Shown here: in pieces, positions 11,050 to 21,899 of the stretch
Layout of the letters: each line of letters opens with the position of its first letter
How positions within the stretch are numbered: the first letter of the stretch is position 1
DNA from: Anthopleura xanthogrammica
Taxonomy: Eukaryota > Cnidaria > Anthozoa > Actiniaria > Actiniidae
Assembly: GCA_964019055.1 (NCBI GenBank)
Contig: OZ025208.1
Coordinates: 2,501 to 66,500 of the forward strand
DNA: 64,000 nucleotides
Reading direction: 5' to 3'
Notes under the pieces: model-generated
Seen by the model: the letters and a program-made list of their open reading frames with translations, nothing else
Database searches by the model: none
Told to the model about the DNA's origin: nothing
Made by a program: the position numbers and the translations under genes

Positions 11050-12121
11050 GCACAAAAATGTTATGGGTTGTTTTTGCTCTTCCGTATTATAGAGGATATC
11101 ATTTTTTATTTACGTTTTAATAATATTTAAACAGGTAGCCCAATTCATCATAGCTGGTTTGAATGGTGACCTGTATAACTTAATCTAATTAAAATACAAC
11201 AATATTAAATACAAATAATGGTAACACAAGGAGAAAAGGAGAAACGAATTGGCTTCAAATTTAAAAAAAAAACATATTAAAGTTGCGTTTTCCCAATTTT
11301 ATTTTCACCTTTTAATCTATCTACAGTAAAAATCGAAATGTGCTGATACGCTACCCCTATAATGCTCCCAAAATTGGTTGTGTGAAATGACTGATGTCCA
11401 CAGTATTGCTCCCCCTCTCCTCCATATTTGCAATGTTGTCTAAATGGCCAAAGTTGGGTACTGCAAGCTAGCCACATTTTCAAGGAACAACACTGAATGG
11501 GGGAGGGGGGATTTAGTTTATATACGACTTTTAAAGCGCTTTTTTTTACACTGCATGCTTAATTTTTACAACATTATGAGGTAGCTATAGTGTATCAACA
11601 CTTTTGATTTTTACTGTACATTGGGCTCCCTCTGTGTTCGTTCCCAGGCTTTTTCCACCAGATCACTTACTGCTAAAACTCAAATTCTTTGTTGCTCGCT
11701 TCACAAGTTTAGTTCATCAAAAAACCAAAAAAGGTAGGAATTCTTGCTATATTTCTTACTTTTAAATCCCATGAGCACTTTGGTCATCCTTTTGTTCATG
11801 TACAATCAATATTTTTGCTTTAAATGATAGGTGTTGGGTTATATTTCACTCGCTATTTTTGTTTTTGTTTGAGGTGAAGCGAAGCATATTTGAAAACCTC
11901 TAAAATGTATGATTCTTGTTAAATTTATTACCAGATTTTATAGAAGAAAAACAAAATTACAGATAGCTATCTGTGTGTTTTGGGTATATTTATCAATATT
12001 TATTAGTATTTGATGAGATTTATTAATTAGGACAATATAAATGTTTGAGTTTGTTTTGGTGCGCACCAAAAAATTATAGTTTATCGAGTGAAAGGTTTTT
12101 GTTATCATTATTAAATAAAGC
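11050..12121. other. AT-rich single-copy DNA, no gene seen
   Basis: Nothing on either strand has convincing coding character. The 68-codon minus frame at 11277-11483 lacks motifs. The stretch contains a G-rich tract (GGGGGAGGGGGG near 11500). Confidence 0.45.
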
Positions 12122-12125
12122 TTAA

Positions 12126-12860
12126 GGCAATGGGCTCGCGCAAATTTAACCGATAGATTTTCCTATAATTTTGCATATAGATAGTTTTTGAGATGGACAA
12201 AACAGAACAACAACAAAAATCGGGGGTCATCGACATAGATTTTGCGCTATGTTAGCTTGAACACGGCACTCCCCAGCAAGTCTAGAACGAAAACAACGCT
12301 TCTCAAAGTATTACGTCTAGTTTAATTCTGGTGGCTGCAATATGAAAAACAGAGGCTTTCAGAGGTACTAAAGTAAATAAACTTCCTTGAAAAACAGTTT
12401 AATGTCCCAAAGTTCAGGAAAAATGCTAAGTTTTGACATTTCCAACTTGAAAAACAGTCGAAATTACGTGCGAATGTCGTCTTTTTTAGATGATGTTTCA
12501 CGATTTTCTCGAAAACAAACCGATAGATTTTTTATTTTTTTCGATATGTACTAGCTTTAGTTAAAAGACATCGAATTCAGGAAAAAATTGTATAGGTCAC
12601 CGTATTCATTTACAAGATATAAGTCGTAAAGCAACGCAAAATGAAGAGCAACAAACGGAAAGCACACAGGTAGCCCAATCCATGGGTTTTGTCGCGCATG
12701 CCTTGAGTCATCGAACATACACAAAATGACTGCCATGCGACTAATTGTCAAGTTATATAAATACAGTGTATTGTTTCACATTTTGGTCAATATATTATAC
12801 AATTCTAAATAATAAAAAAAATGCGCAGAAAGATGCGCACGAGTGCGCGAGCCCATTGCC
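12126..12860. mobile_element. Third TTAA-flanked transposon family, non-autonomous
   Basis: Perfect 17-bp terminal inverted repeats, GGCAATGGGCTCGCGCA at 12126-12142 and its complement at 12844-12860, are flanked by TTAA (12122-12125 and 12861-12864). The interior has a pair of direct repeats containing AACCGATAGATTTT (near 12149 and 12519) and no transposase. TIR sequence differs from the two other TTAA elements in the window, so it is a separate piggyBac-like family. Confidence 0.88.
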
Positions 12861-12933
12861 TTAAATGTTATTTAATTGACATTTAAAATTTAGGGAATAT
12901 TTTTCTTTATATTTTCATGGGTTATAATTTAAG

Positions 12934-13026
12934 GTTAACCCTAAGGCAGATATGATAGGAATTGCAGATGTGATGAGGGGTGAAGATCGTTGTGATCTGC
13001 ACTTGACGAAAGACAAGAAAATCACG
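12934..13026 (+). other. Putative 31-codon exon, unknown protein
   Basis: A pyrimidine-biased stretch ending TTTAAG precedes a 93-base phase-0 open block ending ACG|GTAAGA, a strong donor. The translation contains ADMIGIADVMRGEDRCDLH and then LTKDKKIT. It joins in frame to the block at 16288-16359. The composition (charged, no low complexity) looks coding. The protein family is not recognised. Confidence 0.35.
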
Positions 13027-13620
13027 GTAAGATTATAAGCTATAAGCTTAATGCTGGATAGAATTTGTGGTTATCATATTTATTTAAGAATGTAAAATCT
13101 TATTACGCTATAAAAACAGCCTTTGTTTGAGCTCGCATGATTGCTGTATTAGTTTTGTAAATGCTACTAGCTGAAGGACCACTGACGTTAAATAAGGCCT
13201 TTACCTTTACCTTACCGTTGTATGATTTTTTTCTATTTTAACATATAAAAATGTGTTCATCCAAACCACCCTCCCCCTTCTGAATCAAAAAGGATGTCAA
13301 ATAACTTTGGAACACATGGTTGCATTGTGAGGTGGTTACTTTATGTGGTTTAATTTCTAAGACCTCATTCATATTGAAATTTAACATGCCATTTTATTTC
13401 ATTGATTTTCTTTTTTCTTATGCAACCATTATCATGCTCTGTTCTCTGATGGAACACTATTTGAACCAATCAGAGCACTCATAGTCAGATACTATATAAT
13501 AATTTTAAATTATAAATAAGCAATTGAGAAATCAAATTTGTAGTATCATATTGGATTTGAAAATTTCCCCAATTTAGTATAACTGAATCCTTTTGATACT
13601 GTTTTTCACAACGTAATTCT

Positions 13621-13865
13621 CAGGGATATATCCAGGGAGGGATATGAAGGAGACACACCTTGTCTGGGTTGACATTACTTCAAAGATAACAAATACAAAA
13701 TATTTTTTTCCTTTGATTCTAGGGAGTGCACCCCTCCTTGGGTCAACTTTGTGCCACTACTGCAGCTTTAAAGATATAAATTAAATATAAAATAAAATAA
13801 TTTCTTTTGCTGGTGCCCTTCCAATGCAGCACCCCTCTTTGACAAAAAACCTGGATCTGCCCCTG
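13621..13865. mobile_element. hAT-like MITE
   Basis: The left end CAGGGATATATCCAGG and right end CCTGGATCTGCCCCTG are imperfect inverted repeats of the CAGGGGC-GATCCAGG type seen at hAT-superfamily termini. Eight-base flanks (GTAATTCT and TTGTTTTT) match at only four positions, so the target duplication is not confirmed. The element is 245 bp with no coding capacity. Confidence 0.5.
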
Positions 13866-13869
13866 TTGT

Positions 13870-14770
13870 TTTTGAGGGTTTGTTCTATGTTAAAGAGTAA
13901 CATTTTTGTACATCATAAGGTTGAGTGGAGGGCAACATTGAAAGTAGTGGCAAGACAACATTACTAAAATATTTCAGGCAAAACTCTCTTGTTGAGAGAG
14001 GTATTTGAAGTTTTGTAAAGCTGATGGCTTTAAAAATAGCAATGCACATGCATAATCATGTACCAGTAAAACTTGTGGTAGAGCAGTTTTCAAATAGATG
14101 GCAAAAAAGAATTACTTGCAATACACCATTTTGCACTGAATAGTTAGACTTGCACTATTGCCATTCTGCACCGAATGGTTATTGAATAAAACAAGACCAA
14201 AGGTTACAATTCAGCTCGTTTATAACAGGGTTGAAAATGGCAAAATATTGAAGGTGAAAATCTTTTAAGACTTATTATATTAACTCAGACAGACACGAAG
14301 GGGAAAATATGCCTCGAGTTTTTTTTGGTTCAATTGAAAAGTTTGTTTATTGTTTGGGTTTAGAAAGGCCTTAATTTAGAAACCAATGGAGTGAGTTGAG
14401 TGCTGCATGCCATTAATATTGAATGTATTGCAGGGTTTGCATTAGTGCAGAAATTGTACATTTTTACGAAAAAACTAACAGAAAATGCATGTTGACAATT
14501 GTTTGCACCCTGGGACCCGAGTTAGTACTTCATTTATTGTCATTGTACTAAATTCCTTTCTAATGTAAGAACTGGGTCATGAATCCCATCAAATATGTGA
14601 GGGACCCCAAGACACATGGGTCCCAGGACACACATTACAATCCTAGAGCAATCCCTGTATTGGTTGTGTTTCTATGGTAATGCCTTTTGCAATGTTAAAA
14701 TCAATAGCTCAATTATTAGAAACCAAGATATAATGCTCTGTCTTAGTGGTTATAATTAAGCAGTATTCTC
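13870..14770. other. AT-rich single-copy DNA, no gene seen
   Basis: No repeat boundary or plausible exon could be supported on either strand. Confidence 0.45.
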
Positions 14771-14771
14771 C

Positions 14772-14905
14772 CAGGGGTGGATGAAGGGGAGGGGAACAGG
14801 GGTGCATACCTCTCCCTCCCCATTTAAAACTGTTATTGGTGCTTGGGTTTGTGAACCTCCTGATCATAAATGCTGCACTACTTAAATAATCCTGGATCTG
14901 CCACC
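14772..14905. mobile_element. Short hAT-like MITE or relic
   Basis: CAGGGGTGGATGAAGG at the left and CCTGGATCTGCCACC at the right form an imperfect inverted pair related to the ends of the element at 13621-13865. It is 134 bp long. No clear target duplication is visible. Confidence 0.4.
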
Positions 14906-15272
14906 GTCTCCATATCTCAATGGCATCAAATTTCACCAATAGAAACCCAATATACGATGTTAGCAATTAAGAAACCTCAGACATCTTCCAGGATAGAATA
15001 TGGCCTTTCTGACTTCCCAAACCTGGATCTTCGATCGAAATATACATTCATTAATGAAAATAATACTGAAAATGACATGATCAACTATATATCATCAGTT
15101 ATAACTCAAAATAGCACTCTGCCATGGCTTTTCTGTTGTTTTTTTTAATTGTCAAAGACATTTTCAATTTCAAAGCCAATACTATCATAATGATGTCACA
15201 ACTTACACAATAGAAATTTAGGCTAATATAAACCTTTTTTTGTTTGGGATATAGTATAATGTTTAACTGTTC

Positions 15273-15305
15273 TCACTTTTCACTGTCTCATAGACAGTGA
15301 AAAGT
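15273..15305. repeat. 33-bp near-perfect palindrome
   Basis: CACTTTTCACTGTCT and its complement are separated by about three bases. The hairpin could extrude as a cruciform. It has no flanking features suggesting a gene or terminator. Confidence 0.7.
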
Positions 15306-15837
15306 GGCAACCATAATCCTAAGCATTAAAACAATAGATTTTGTTAATATGATGCCATAGTGATATGGAGCAATTGATGGACCTTTTGAATGCTTTGCAT
15401 GAAAGACATGAGTCTTGGCTGATCAGAAAGGAACATCCTTTACCAGCCCCAGTATTATTGGTGAGTTGACTATTTCTTAAGGCTGATAGTTTGTTCACTG
15501 CAATTCTCAATATTCAGCCAACTGTCAGTTGCAAGTTTCCTATTGGAATTTGGCTGTTCACTGCTGCCAGTCAAAAGTATATATAGAAGGACTGACTGAT
15601 TAGTTTTAATTAACGGCAGCAAAAAACCAATTTCACAACCTAACATGATACATTTACGCTAAGAATCCCAGCCAAAAATCACCACCAACATGTTTTCATG
15701 TGTGGAACATGATTGGCCTCAGAAAGTGATTGCAATAGAAATAAGATAATTTATTTGCTGCAGTGCAATTAAGGAGATATAAAGTTAGCCCTATAGATAA
15801 TATCTCCTAAGATCAAATTGAAATTTTTAAGATAAAT

Positions 15838-16070
15838 TTTTGTAGAGGGAGAAAAACTGGAAAACCCAGAGAAAAAGCTTTGAGGCACAGGAGAGAACCA
15901 ACAAGCAACTTTACTCACCAAGGCAATCTGCTTCAATTCCCTGATCATGACTCTACATCCTTTGTCAGTAGAGTTGCTTGTTGGTTCTCTCTGTGCTTTT
16001 AGGTTTTTTCTCCAGGTTCTTTGGTTTTCCTTCCTCCTCAAAAATCAACCTCTAAATTCCAATCGGAATC
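15838..16070. mobile_element. Two SINE bodies in inverted orientation
   Basis: From 15838 to about 15920 lies a minus-strand SINE tail (complement of GTTGGTTCTCTCCTGTG followed by TTCCAGTTTTTCTCCC). From 15965 to 16070 a plus-strand copy reads GTTGCTTGTTGGTTCTCTCTGTG, then TTTTTTCTCCAGGTTCT and GGTTTTCCTTCCTCCTC. The same body is joined to tRNA-like heads at 37.4 and 59.7 kb. Neither copy here retains a clear tRNA-like head. Confidence 0.65.
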
Positions 16071-16287
16071 TAGTGGAAGAAGAACCACTCTGTAGAACCA
16101 CTGTTAATTCCCATTCATTTTTTTCATCACTTGTTAGGCTGTTTTGATTGATGAAAAGTTATGCTGGCCGGTATGAATGACCACTAGTTAGGCACCTTGA
16201 AAGTATCCAGAGACATTAACCAGGGACATTAAAGGGAGGTTGTGACTTTGCAAAACTGCTGTCCCAATAATTTTCTTTTTTCTTCAG

Positions 16288-16359
16288 GTTGTTGACGGAA
16301 ACAAAACTTTAGACAAGATGTACAAATACTATGATATAAATATTTGTGATACCCCATAG
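16288..16359 (+). other. Putative 3'-terminal exon with stop
   Basis: The acceptor TTTTCTTTTTTCTTCAG at 16271-16287 is excellent. The 24-codon frame begins VVDGNKTLDKM and ends at TAG 16357-16359. It is in phase with the donor at 13027, so 12934-13026 plus 16288-16359 read through as one open frame. An SINE pair and two MITEs sit in the intervening intron. The product is unknown. Confidence 0.35.
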
Positions 16360-16467
16360 TCTCCTTGGCATCATGAACCCTGTTTATCAGTCACCAAGGA
16401 CTCAAGGTCCAGTGAAGTTTGCTACTTTACAAAAGATATCCATATGTAAAAACTGGTAATCACCATG

Positions 16468-16652
16468 CAGAGCTTAAATAATGGCTGGTCATTCACAGGT
16501 CATGATGAACGGCATAATTAGTTTTAGATTGATCATACCTTGTTTCTGGCTCAATGTTACAGTTAAAATGACTGGCAAGGCAAAGATTTGACCAGACAAG
16601 TTCCTATTCGGGCAGGACATAGTCTGATGACTAGCCATTATTTTTAGCCCTG
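16468..16652. mobile_element. MITE of the CAGGGCTYRAAATA family, copy 1
   Basis: The left end CAGAGCTTAAATAATGGCTGGTCA and right end TGACTAGCCATTATTTTTAGCCCTG are inverted repeats of about 24 bp. Four related copies are listed at 31174, 35948, 36994 and 51617. It is 185 bp with no ORF. Confidence 0.7.
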
Positions 16653-16659
16653 CCTTGTA

Positions 16660-18330
16660 ATTAGTCTTTAAAGTCCTTGGCCTTGAAGTCCAAATATGTT
16701 GCTAGGTAGGAACTATAAACCTAAAATATGGATTGGTATTGTGCTAGACATATCCCTTTTTATCAGTCAAACTAATTACACTCTGCCTCTTGCAAAGTGT
16801 TGGACCCATATGTGCCCATTCTACTGCTCATTCTACTGCATGATGAATGACTACACAGAGGGCAAAAACTACAAAATTGAAAGGAATTGAAAACAAGAAA
16901 AAAGGGAAAAATTATTCATGTAACTTCATTTTGGAGGGTCAACTAACTTTTAACTACGACACAAGGCCTAAAAGTGCAACTATTGTCCAAAACTACATAC
17001 TTTATTGTAAAAAGCATTTATATGATGTGTTAAATAAACATCAAAAATTAAATGTTTTTCTAACTTATTTGCAGCTCCTAGGGAGGCTATGCAGCAACAT
17101 TAATTCAGCATTTCCAAAATTTCGGAAGAGCATCCTCGCCCTACTATATATGGGAGTACCCCCTGGCATTTAAAGACCTCCTTTTTCTGTGTATAGGAAT
17201 CCATGTGTAGGCAGGAAAAAGGGGATGTGGGGGGGGGGGGGGGGGGGGGTTATGAACCCAACCATGTATAGCATTCTACAATCAGACAAGACCATGCATT
17301 CTTGATGCTGATTGGCTGCTCATTCCAACACAAAATAAAAAAATTTGGGAGATCAAAAAAGGAGGAAAATTAAGTAAGTTAAAAATTAGTTCCAGTATTG
17401 CATATCAAAACTGCATGATGAAAGATCAAAATAAATGCTTGAAATAACTGCACGAAGTTGACCAAGAATAATTATGCGAAATCCATCAAGGACTAATATG
17501 TAGAATATTCATGGGCTCGATCTTACAAAGATATTTTTTCTTGAAATATCGTCCATTCGTCTTAGTTTATCTAGAAAAGTTTGAATTTGAAGCACTTTGT
17601 AATGGCGGAATCTGTGCAAGCAATCGAGCAAGCTTGTTCAACCTCTAATTTGCATAATGATTGACGGCTAGGAAAAACCCAATCCGAGTGAATTTGAAAT
17701 CAGTCCGCGCGATACAACGGTTTTGGCTGTAAAAAATGAGCCCCAAAGAAAAAAAAAGAAAAGAAATGAAAAAAACAACAAAACCGTCAACCTGTTAACA
17801 GTTCAAGTCGTAGTGTAAATATATAATGATCATTAAAAAAATGATACTCAAGGGAATGACACGTGTTATTTTTCAGTGTTAACCAAAAATGAAACAGAGG
17901 TTGATTCAGGAAGGGTAGGGGGGTTGCTATAAGACGTACCTTTGAAAATAAAATTCAAAATATAAAAAAACAATCAAGTTATCAAGGAAAAAGGAGTTCC
18001 AAAACCACGTCCAACGTTTTTAAGTAGCTTGCTCTTACGTTTCTTCATGGTTAACTTGGACATATTTTAGAAATTTGGATTAGGGTTAGGGTTCAGTGAA
18101 GAAAAATGTTGTGTTTGAAAAATAAAAAGTGTTTGAAATCCTGGTTGACCTCAACCTGTTTTGCTTCAGTCATCGTTATGGCTCTGATGACGTTTAAACT
18201 CAGTACCAACAAGCATTCAGGATAAATTTCTAAAACAATTCTTTAATTCTTTAAAAATTTGGGGGAAAAAACCTTATTTTTTTCGAAGACCCGTGCTACA
18301 AATAAAGGAGCTTGGGCTCCCTGTGGTGTG
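16660..18330. other. AT-rich DNA with a poly-G tract, no supported gene
   Basis: The 17.2-18.3 kb part contains a 21-base G run, an ATTTGCATAATG octamer-like site near 17650 next to an ATGGCGGAATCTG context, and one short interstitial TTAGGGTTAGGGTT near 18080. A 20-codon frame after the ATGGCGG is too short to call. Confidence 0.4.
17229..17249 (+). repeat. Homopolymer of 21 G
   Basis: Uninterrupted G21 follows GGGGATGT. It is a strong G-quadruplex candidate and a likely sequencing-length artefact site. Confidence 0.9.
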
Positions 18331-18432
18331 CTAGACTATCACGTGATCCACCATCTTTCGGTTGACTGAGCTACACAAACATGGCGGGTGTGTAAGGATT
18401 TGAATGAGAAGAATAATCGCTGTTTGAACGGT
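18330..18432 (+). promoter_or_regulatory. Candidate promoter / first exon
   Basis: ATCACGTGAT (palindromic E-box) at about 18339 lies 35 bases before AACATGGCGGG, which resembles a YY1 site of the kind found at transcription starts. A donor-like ACG|GTAAGA follows at 18431. A second donor-like TTG|GTAAGT occurs at about 18698. No long frame follows; the ATG gives a four-codon frame. This is suggestive only. Confidence 0.22.
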
Positions 18433-18900
18433 AAGAAATGTTGGAAAACATGAAAGAAGCAGTTAGAATTTGTCCTTAAGTGGTTTTGGTGCTCCTGGAG
18501 TGGCTTAATTCTGAATTTTCTCTTTATTTTTAGTGTATTTTTCCACTGACATTTTTCACTCGTTGTTGTTGACACGTGTGTTCATTTGCTGAAGATCTTC
18601 TTGGCTGCTGGAAGAACAGTGCATCAAAGATTATACGGAATCCGATAAAAGGCAGAAAGAATATTGATTTAATACATTATCTTCGATGAGTATTGGTAAG
18701 TAGTGACTGATAATGATAATTTTATTAAAGATGGAAGTTTTTCTATCAAGAAATATTGAGTCCCGGTTTTTTCACTCGCGTCCCAGTCCTGGTTTTAGGT
18801 AATCCCCTTCATTCATGTTGAATCACTCCAAAAGACGTACATGTACGTAACATTTGTTTGTACATATTTGGTTGGGGCAATATTTTATCCCTAACAGAGT

Positions 18901-18966
18901 ACTGCTAGTTCCCTGCTGAGTCTCCCGTGTAGACGAGAGACTCTGCTAGCAGGGAACACTGCTAGT
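18901..18966. repeat. Hairpin with ~25-bp arms
   Basis: ACTGCTAGTTCCCTGCTGAGTCTC is mirrored by GAGACTCTGCTAGCAGGGAACACTGCTAGT around CCGTGTAGAC. It is probably a tiny fold-back element. No target duplication was resolved. Confidence 0.65.
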
Positions 18967-19296
18967 AAAGTGGATAGAAAAAGGGTATTGCATACGCCTG
19001 CTGATTACCCACAGCATTTTTAAAAAGTTGAAATTAACTTTTTGCAAGCAGCATCATTTTGAAGAGACAAAGAAAACACCTGATTCTTATGAGAGAAAAT
19101 TTATTGTTTAGTTGTCAAATACAGCTGTTAAGCATTCTGCACTAAACCAGAATTTAAAACACAAACAACACAACGGCAATGTCATTGAGAACATTGGTTA
19201 TGGGCCGGTTGCACGACACCATAGACATTGAAGGCTAGAACAAAGTTTTTACTAAGTGTAACATGTAACGTACAAAAATAGTATTGATATTAATAC

Positions 19297-19893
19297 TTAT
19301 CTTAAAGCAAGGGCCAAGTCTTCTAGCAGGTCTTTCGTCATTGCAACTAAAACTGGAATTTGAGAGACAGTCTTCTCTCTTGTTCTTCTTCTGCCTATGA
19401 CTATCTCTGACCTGCTTTTCGGCTCTTCTTGTTCTTCTTGTTCGGAATGCCACATTCTCTTCTTGTCATCTGAGTTTGATGCAAGCTCATCTGATAAGTA
19501 TTCGTTGACAGTTAGCCATCCAAATTCACTCTTGTCTGCTAGTTTTATGGCCTTTATTCTTTTGTAGACCAGCTCGGAACCGTCCTCCAAGGGACGTTTT
19601 GCTTTGTCACAAGACTGAGATTTGAGATGATGCAGTGAGTCATCAATTTTGTCGAGCACTTGCTGGCAATAATCAAGTTGTTGTTAATTCCCTTTTTGCT
19701 TACACGTGTAGCTTTCTCATTTTTTTCTCTTAATGGCATTCTCTACGACAGCAGTGTTCTCTTTTGAAAATTTCGCAGTGAAGGTTTCAAGCTTGTGGTC
19801 AATAACTCTGGTAAGGTTATCCATAGAGTAGTTGATAGCAAGTTTAACTGCAGCCTGTGTAGCAGCATCAAGTTGCATTTCTTCGTCTTCCAT
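19297..19893 (-). pseudogene. Broken gag-like ORF of a DIRS-type retrotransposon
   Basis: Read on the minus strand from an ATG at 19893, the frame (starting MEDEEMQLDAATQAAVKLA) runs to an A-rich slip near 19717. A second frame and then a third (from about 19659) continue it, so at least two frameshifts break it. The last part contains KSEFGWLTVNEYLSDELAS and an acidic/basic segment ending in an Arg-rich stretch (RSEIVIGRRRTRE). The FGW-TV-EYL--ELAS-S-DEKR pattern is, from memory, characteristic of first ORFs of DIRS-like tyrosine-recombinase retrotransposons in cnidarians. No reverse transcriptase or recombinase lies nearby, so this is a solo fragment. Confidence 0.5.
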
Positions 19894-20069
19894 AATAAGG
19901 AGCTCTAGTAGTATCGTGCACAGTAGACCCAGAGGAAGAATACTACACTGAATCTTACATAATTTATATAGGAATATGCTAATAACCAGATTGTGAATAA
20001 TAACACACTGGAACAATAGAAGCTAATAGAAATTCTTTGAGTATCGTGCAGAAAACAAATATCTGCTAA

Positions 20070-20129
20070 ACTAGTGAAAATGAAATGCGTTCGGTGTGTT
20101 CACACCAAGCACATTTCATTTTCACTAGT
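20070..20129. repeat. 60-bp palindrome, ACTAGTGAAAATGAAATG arms
   Basis: Eighteen bases at 20070-20087 are exactly complementary to 20112-20129, and pairing continues imperfectly inward to GGTGTGTTCACACC. It would fold as one long hairpin. It lies about 180 bp upstream of the gag-like relic and may be a transposon end or an independent micro-element. Confidence 0.75.
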
Positions 20130-20194
20130 ATTATCCTCATTTGTGCATAAATATTTACGGTGTTCAGCTTACCCATGAGATTAATATCACCCTG

Positions 20195-20300
20195 GACCCC
20201 CACAGTTGCCACATATACAACATTGCCTGGCTGCGTAACCAGTGTGGTTGGTCCTTGACTGGTATACCAAAACTGTGGGTTTGAGTCCTGCCAAACACAA
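20195..20300 (+). mobile_element. tRNA-like sequence, probable SINE head relic
   Basis: GGGTTTGAGTCCTGCC near 20277 matches a pol III B box within a plausible T-arm. Upstream CCAGTGTGGTTGGTCCTTGACTGG resembles a D-arm/A-box and anticodon-arm region at the right spacing. Acceptor-stem pairing is poor, so a functional tRNA is unlikely. Confidence 0.3.
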
Positions 20301-21297
20301 ATGATATTTTTCTCTTAATTTTTTTTTCTGCTAAACTGTGTAATGTGGATATTTTATTATTCTCTTTTTATTTTCAGAGTATTGACAACGTTGCATCACC
20401 ACAGAAGAAGGGTAGAAATCATAATTGACTAACATTGTCAGTGTGGCTTGTGAGTAATCTATATTTGCTGGTATATTACAAGTGCATAGAGCAGTTTTCA
20501 TATGACTGTGAAAAGCTTAGTTGGTGTGGTATGCATGCCTTGCCATGACCATGATGATTTATAAAACTTTAGTTGTTAATTTTTTTTTTGCAAAATGTGA
20601 TTCACCTAAAATTCTCACACATTGTGATTGGTCTGGCTGCACAGCCTTGCCGTGTCATGACCACATTTGTGCCACAAACTTTTTTCAGTCATACAAAAAC
20701 TGCTCTAATATCTACATGCATACAGGACAACACATGGATCAATGATAATCAAACAAGATATCTTTTTTGTTTATTACTACACAAGGTATTTTATATGTGT
20801 ACATCAAAAACATGAACAGGAGAGTTCTGAGCAACATAATGAAGAACATTTAGACCTCAATTATTAACCAAAATGTTAGTTTTGCATTGCTTACATTGAC
20901 AGTTTATAGTAAATCCCAGCATTCAATTATTCAAAGTATAGGCCTGTAAATTAATTTTCCTAATTTGACACTAGACTTGTTTGGTTTCACTGTGTTATGA
21001 CTATGATGATCTATAATGGGAAGAAATTTAAAATGAATAATAAGCTGGTTCTTTAGATGTTTTTGTTGATTTTAGTAACACATTTTAGTTATCACGCATA
21101 AGATATATATTTGCTTAAGATTATATGGATTTATAAACGTTTTTAGAGGTAAGTTGAATAAGTCAGAGTTTATGAGAAACTCATATGCACATCTGGTTGA
21201 CATATCTGAATGTAGGTAAGCATGCAATAGCATATCATTAGGAAAGATAATATAATAGTTCTAGGATTCAGAACTTATTCATGGTCTAATCTAATAA
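20300..21297. other. AT-rich DNA, no supported gene
   Basis: A good acceptor-like TTTTTATTTTCAG occurs near 20377 but no open exon of useful length follows. Small frames at 20521-20815 are not convincing. Confidence 0.4.
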
Positions 21298-21300
21298 TAT

Positions 21301-21763
21301 AGGCAAATTTAAAGTTGAGGCATGCTAATCGGCAGCTGTTTGCAAGATAATCAGATCGTTTGACCTAGCGGGTAGCACCGACGAACTTGTTGATATCGGC
21401 AGATCAGGAACCTCCATCGTATTTCGAGGCATGATATCGGGGTGGGCAAAGATTGCGAGGTACAAAGACAGATCGGAAGCAATGACAAAACCAACAGCAA
21501 AACCCAATATCACCGCTAAAGCATGCACAACAAGATCATGGATCCTGCACAAGCAAAGCACATATGTGGGCCCTGCAAAGCCATAGGGCCGCCCTGTATT
21601 TGTATGACTGACCACTGGTCAGACAAATCACCTCAGATATTGCGCCAAGAGCAATGGGGCCCACATGAGCCGCGTTGAACCTAGGACAAGTCCCACATAT
21701 TAAACGGTCTGATTATCTTGCAAACAGCCGCCGATTAGCATGCCTCGACTTTAACTTTGCCTA
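21301..21763. mobile_element. Fold-back MITE with ~61-bp terminal inverted repeats
   Basis: AGGCAAATTTAAAG...GGCATGCTAATCGGC at 21301-21361 is mirrored with few mismatches at 21703-21763. Both ends abut TA, compatible with a Tc1/mariner-type TA target. The interior is much more GC-rich than its surroundings. It holds a minus-strand 96-codon frame (21325-21615) with a hydrophobic middle that overlaps the left repeat and is probably fortuitous. Confidence 0.75.
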
Positions 21764-21785
21764 AATTTTTAGTTTAGCCACATTA

Positions 21786-21846
21786 TGCTCAACTCTCATA
21801 TACTAACACCTGTCTACAGTGAAATACATACCAATACAGGATACAG
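21786..21846 (+). other. Third, deleted copy of the mirrored micro-exon segment
   Basis: CTCATATACTAACACCTGTCTACAG, GTGAAATACATACC and AATACAGGATACAG|GTGAGT match 60480-60563 but lack about 25 bases from the middle of the exon (the part encoding TSGVLLDS). The donor and following intron start are conserved. It lies outside the palindrome's left arm. Confidence 0.5.
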
Positions 21847-21899
21847 GTGAGTAATTGATACATGTAAGATACCATCACAAGACAGCCGAAAGGTTCTAA

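Noticed and set aside
17595..17665. Short frame starting at ATGGCGGAATCTGTG with nearby octamer
   Set aside because: Only about 20 codons, no donor site in phase, no further support.
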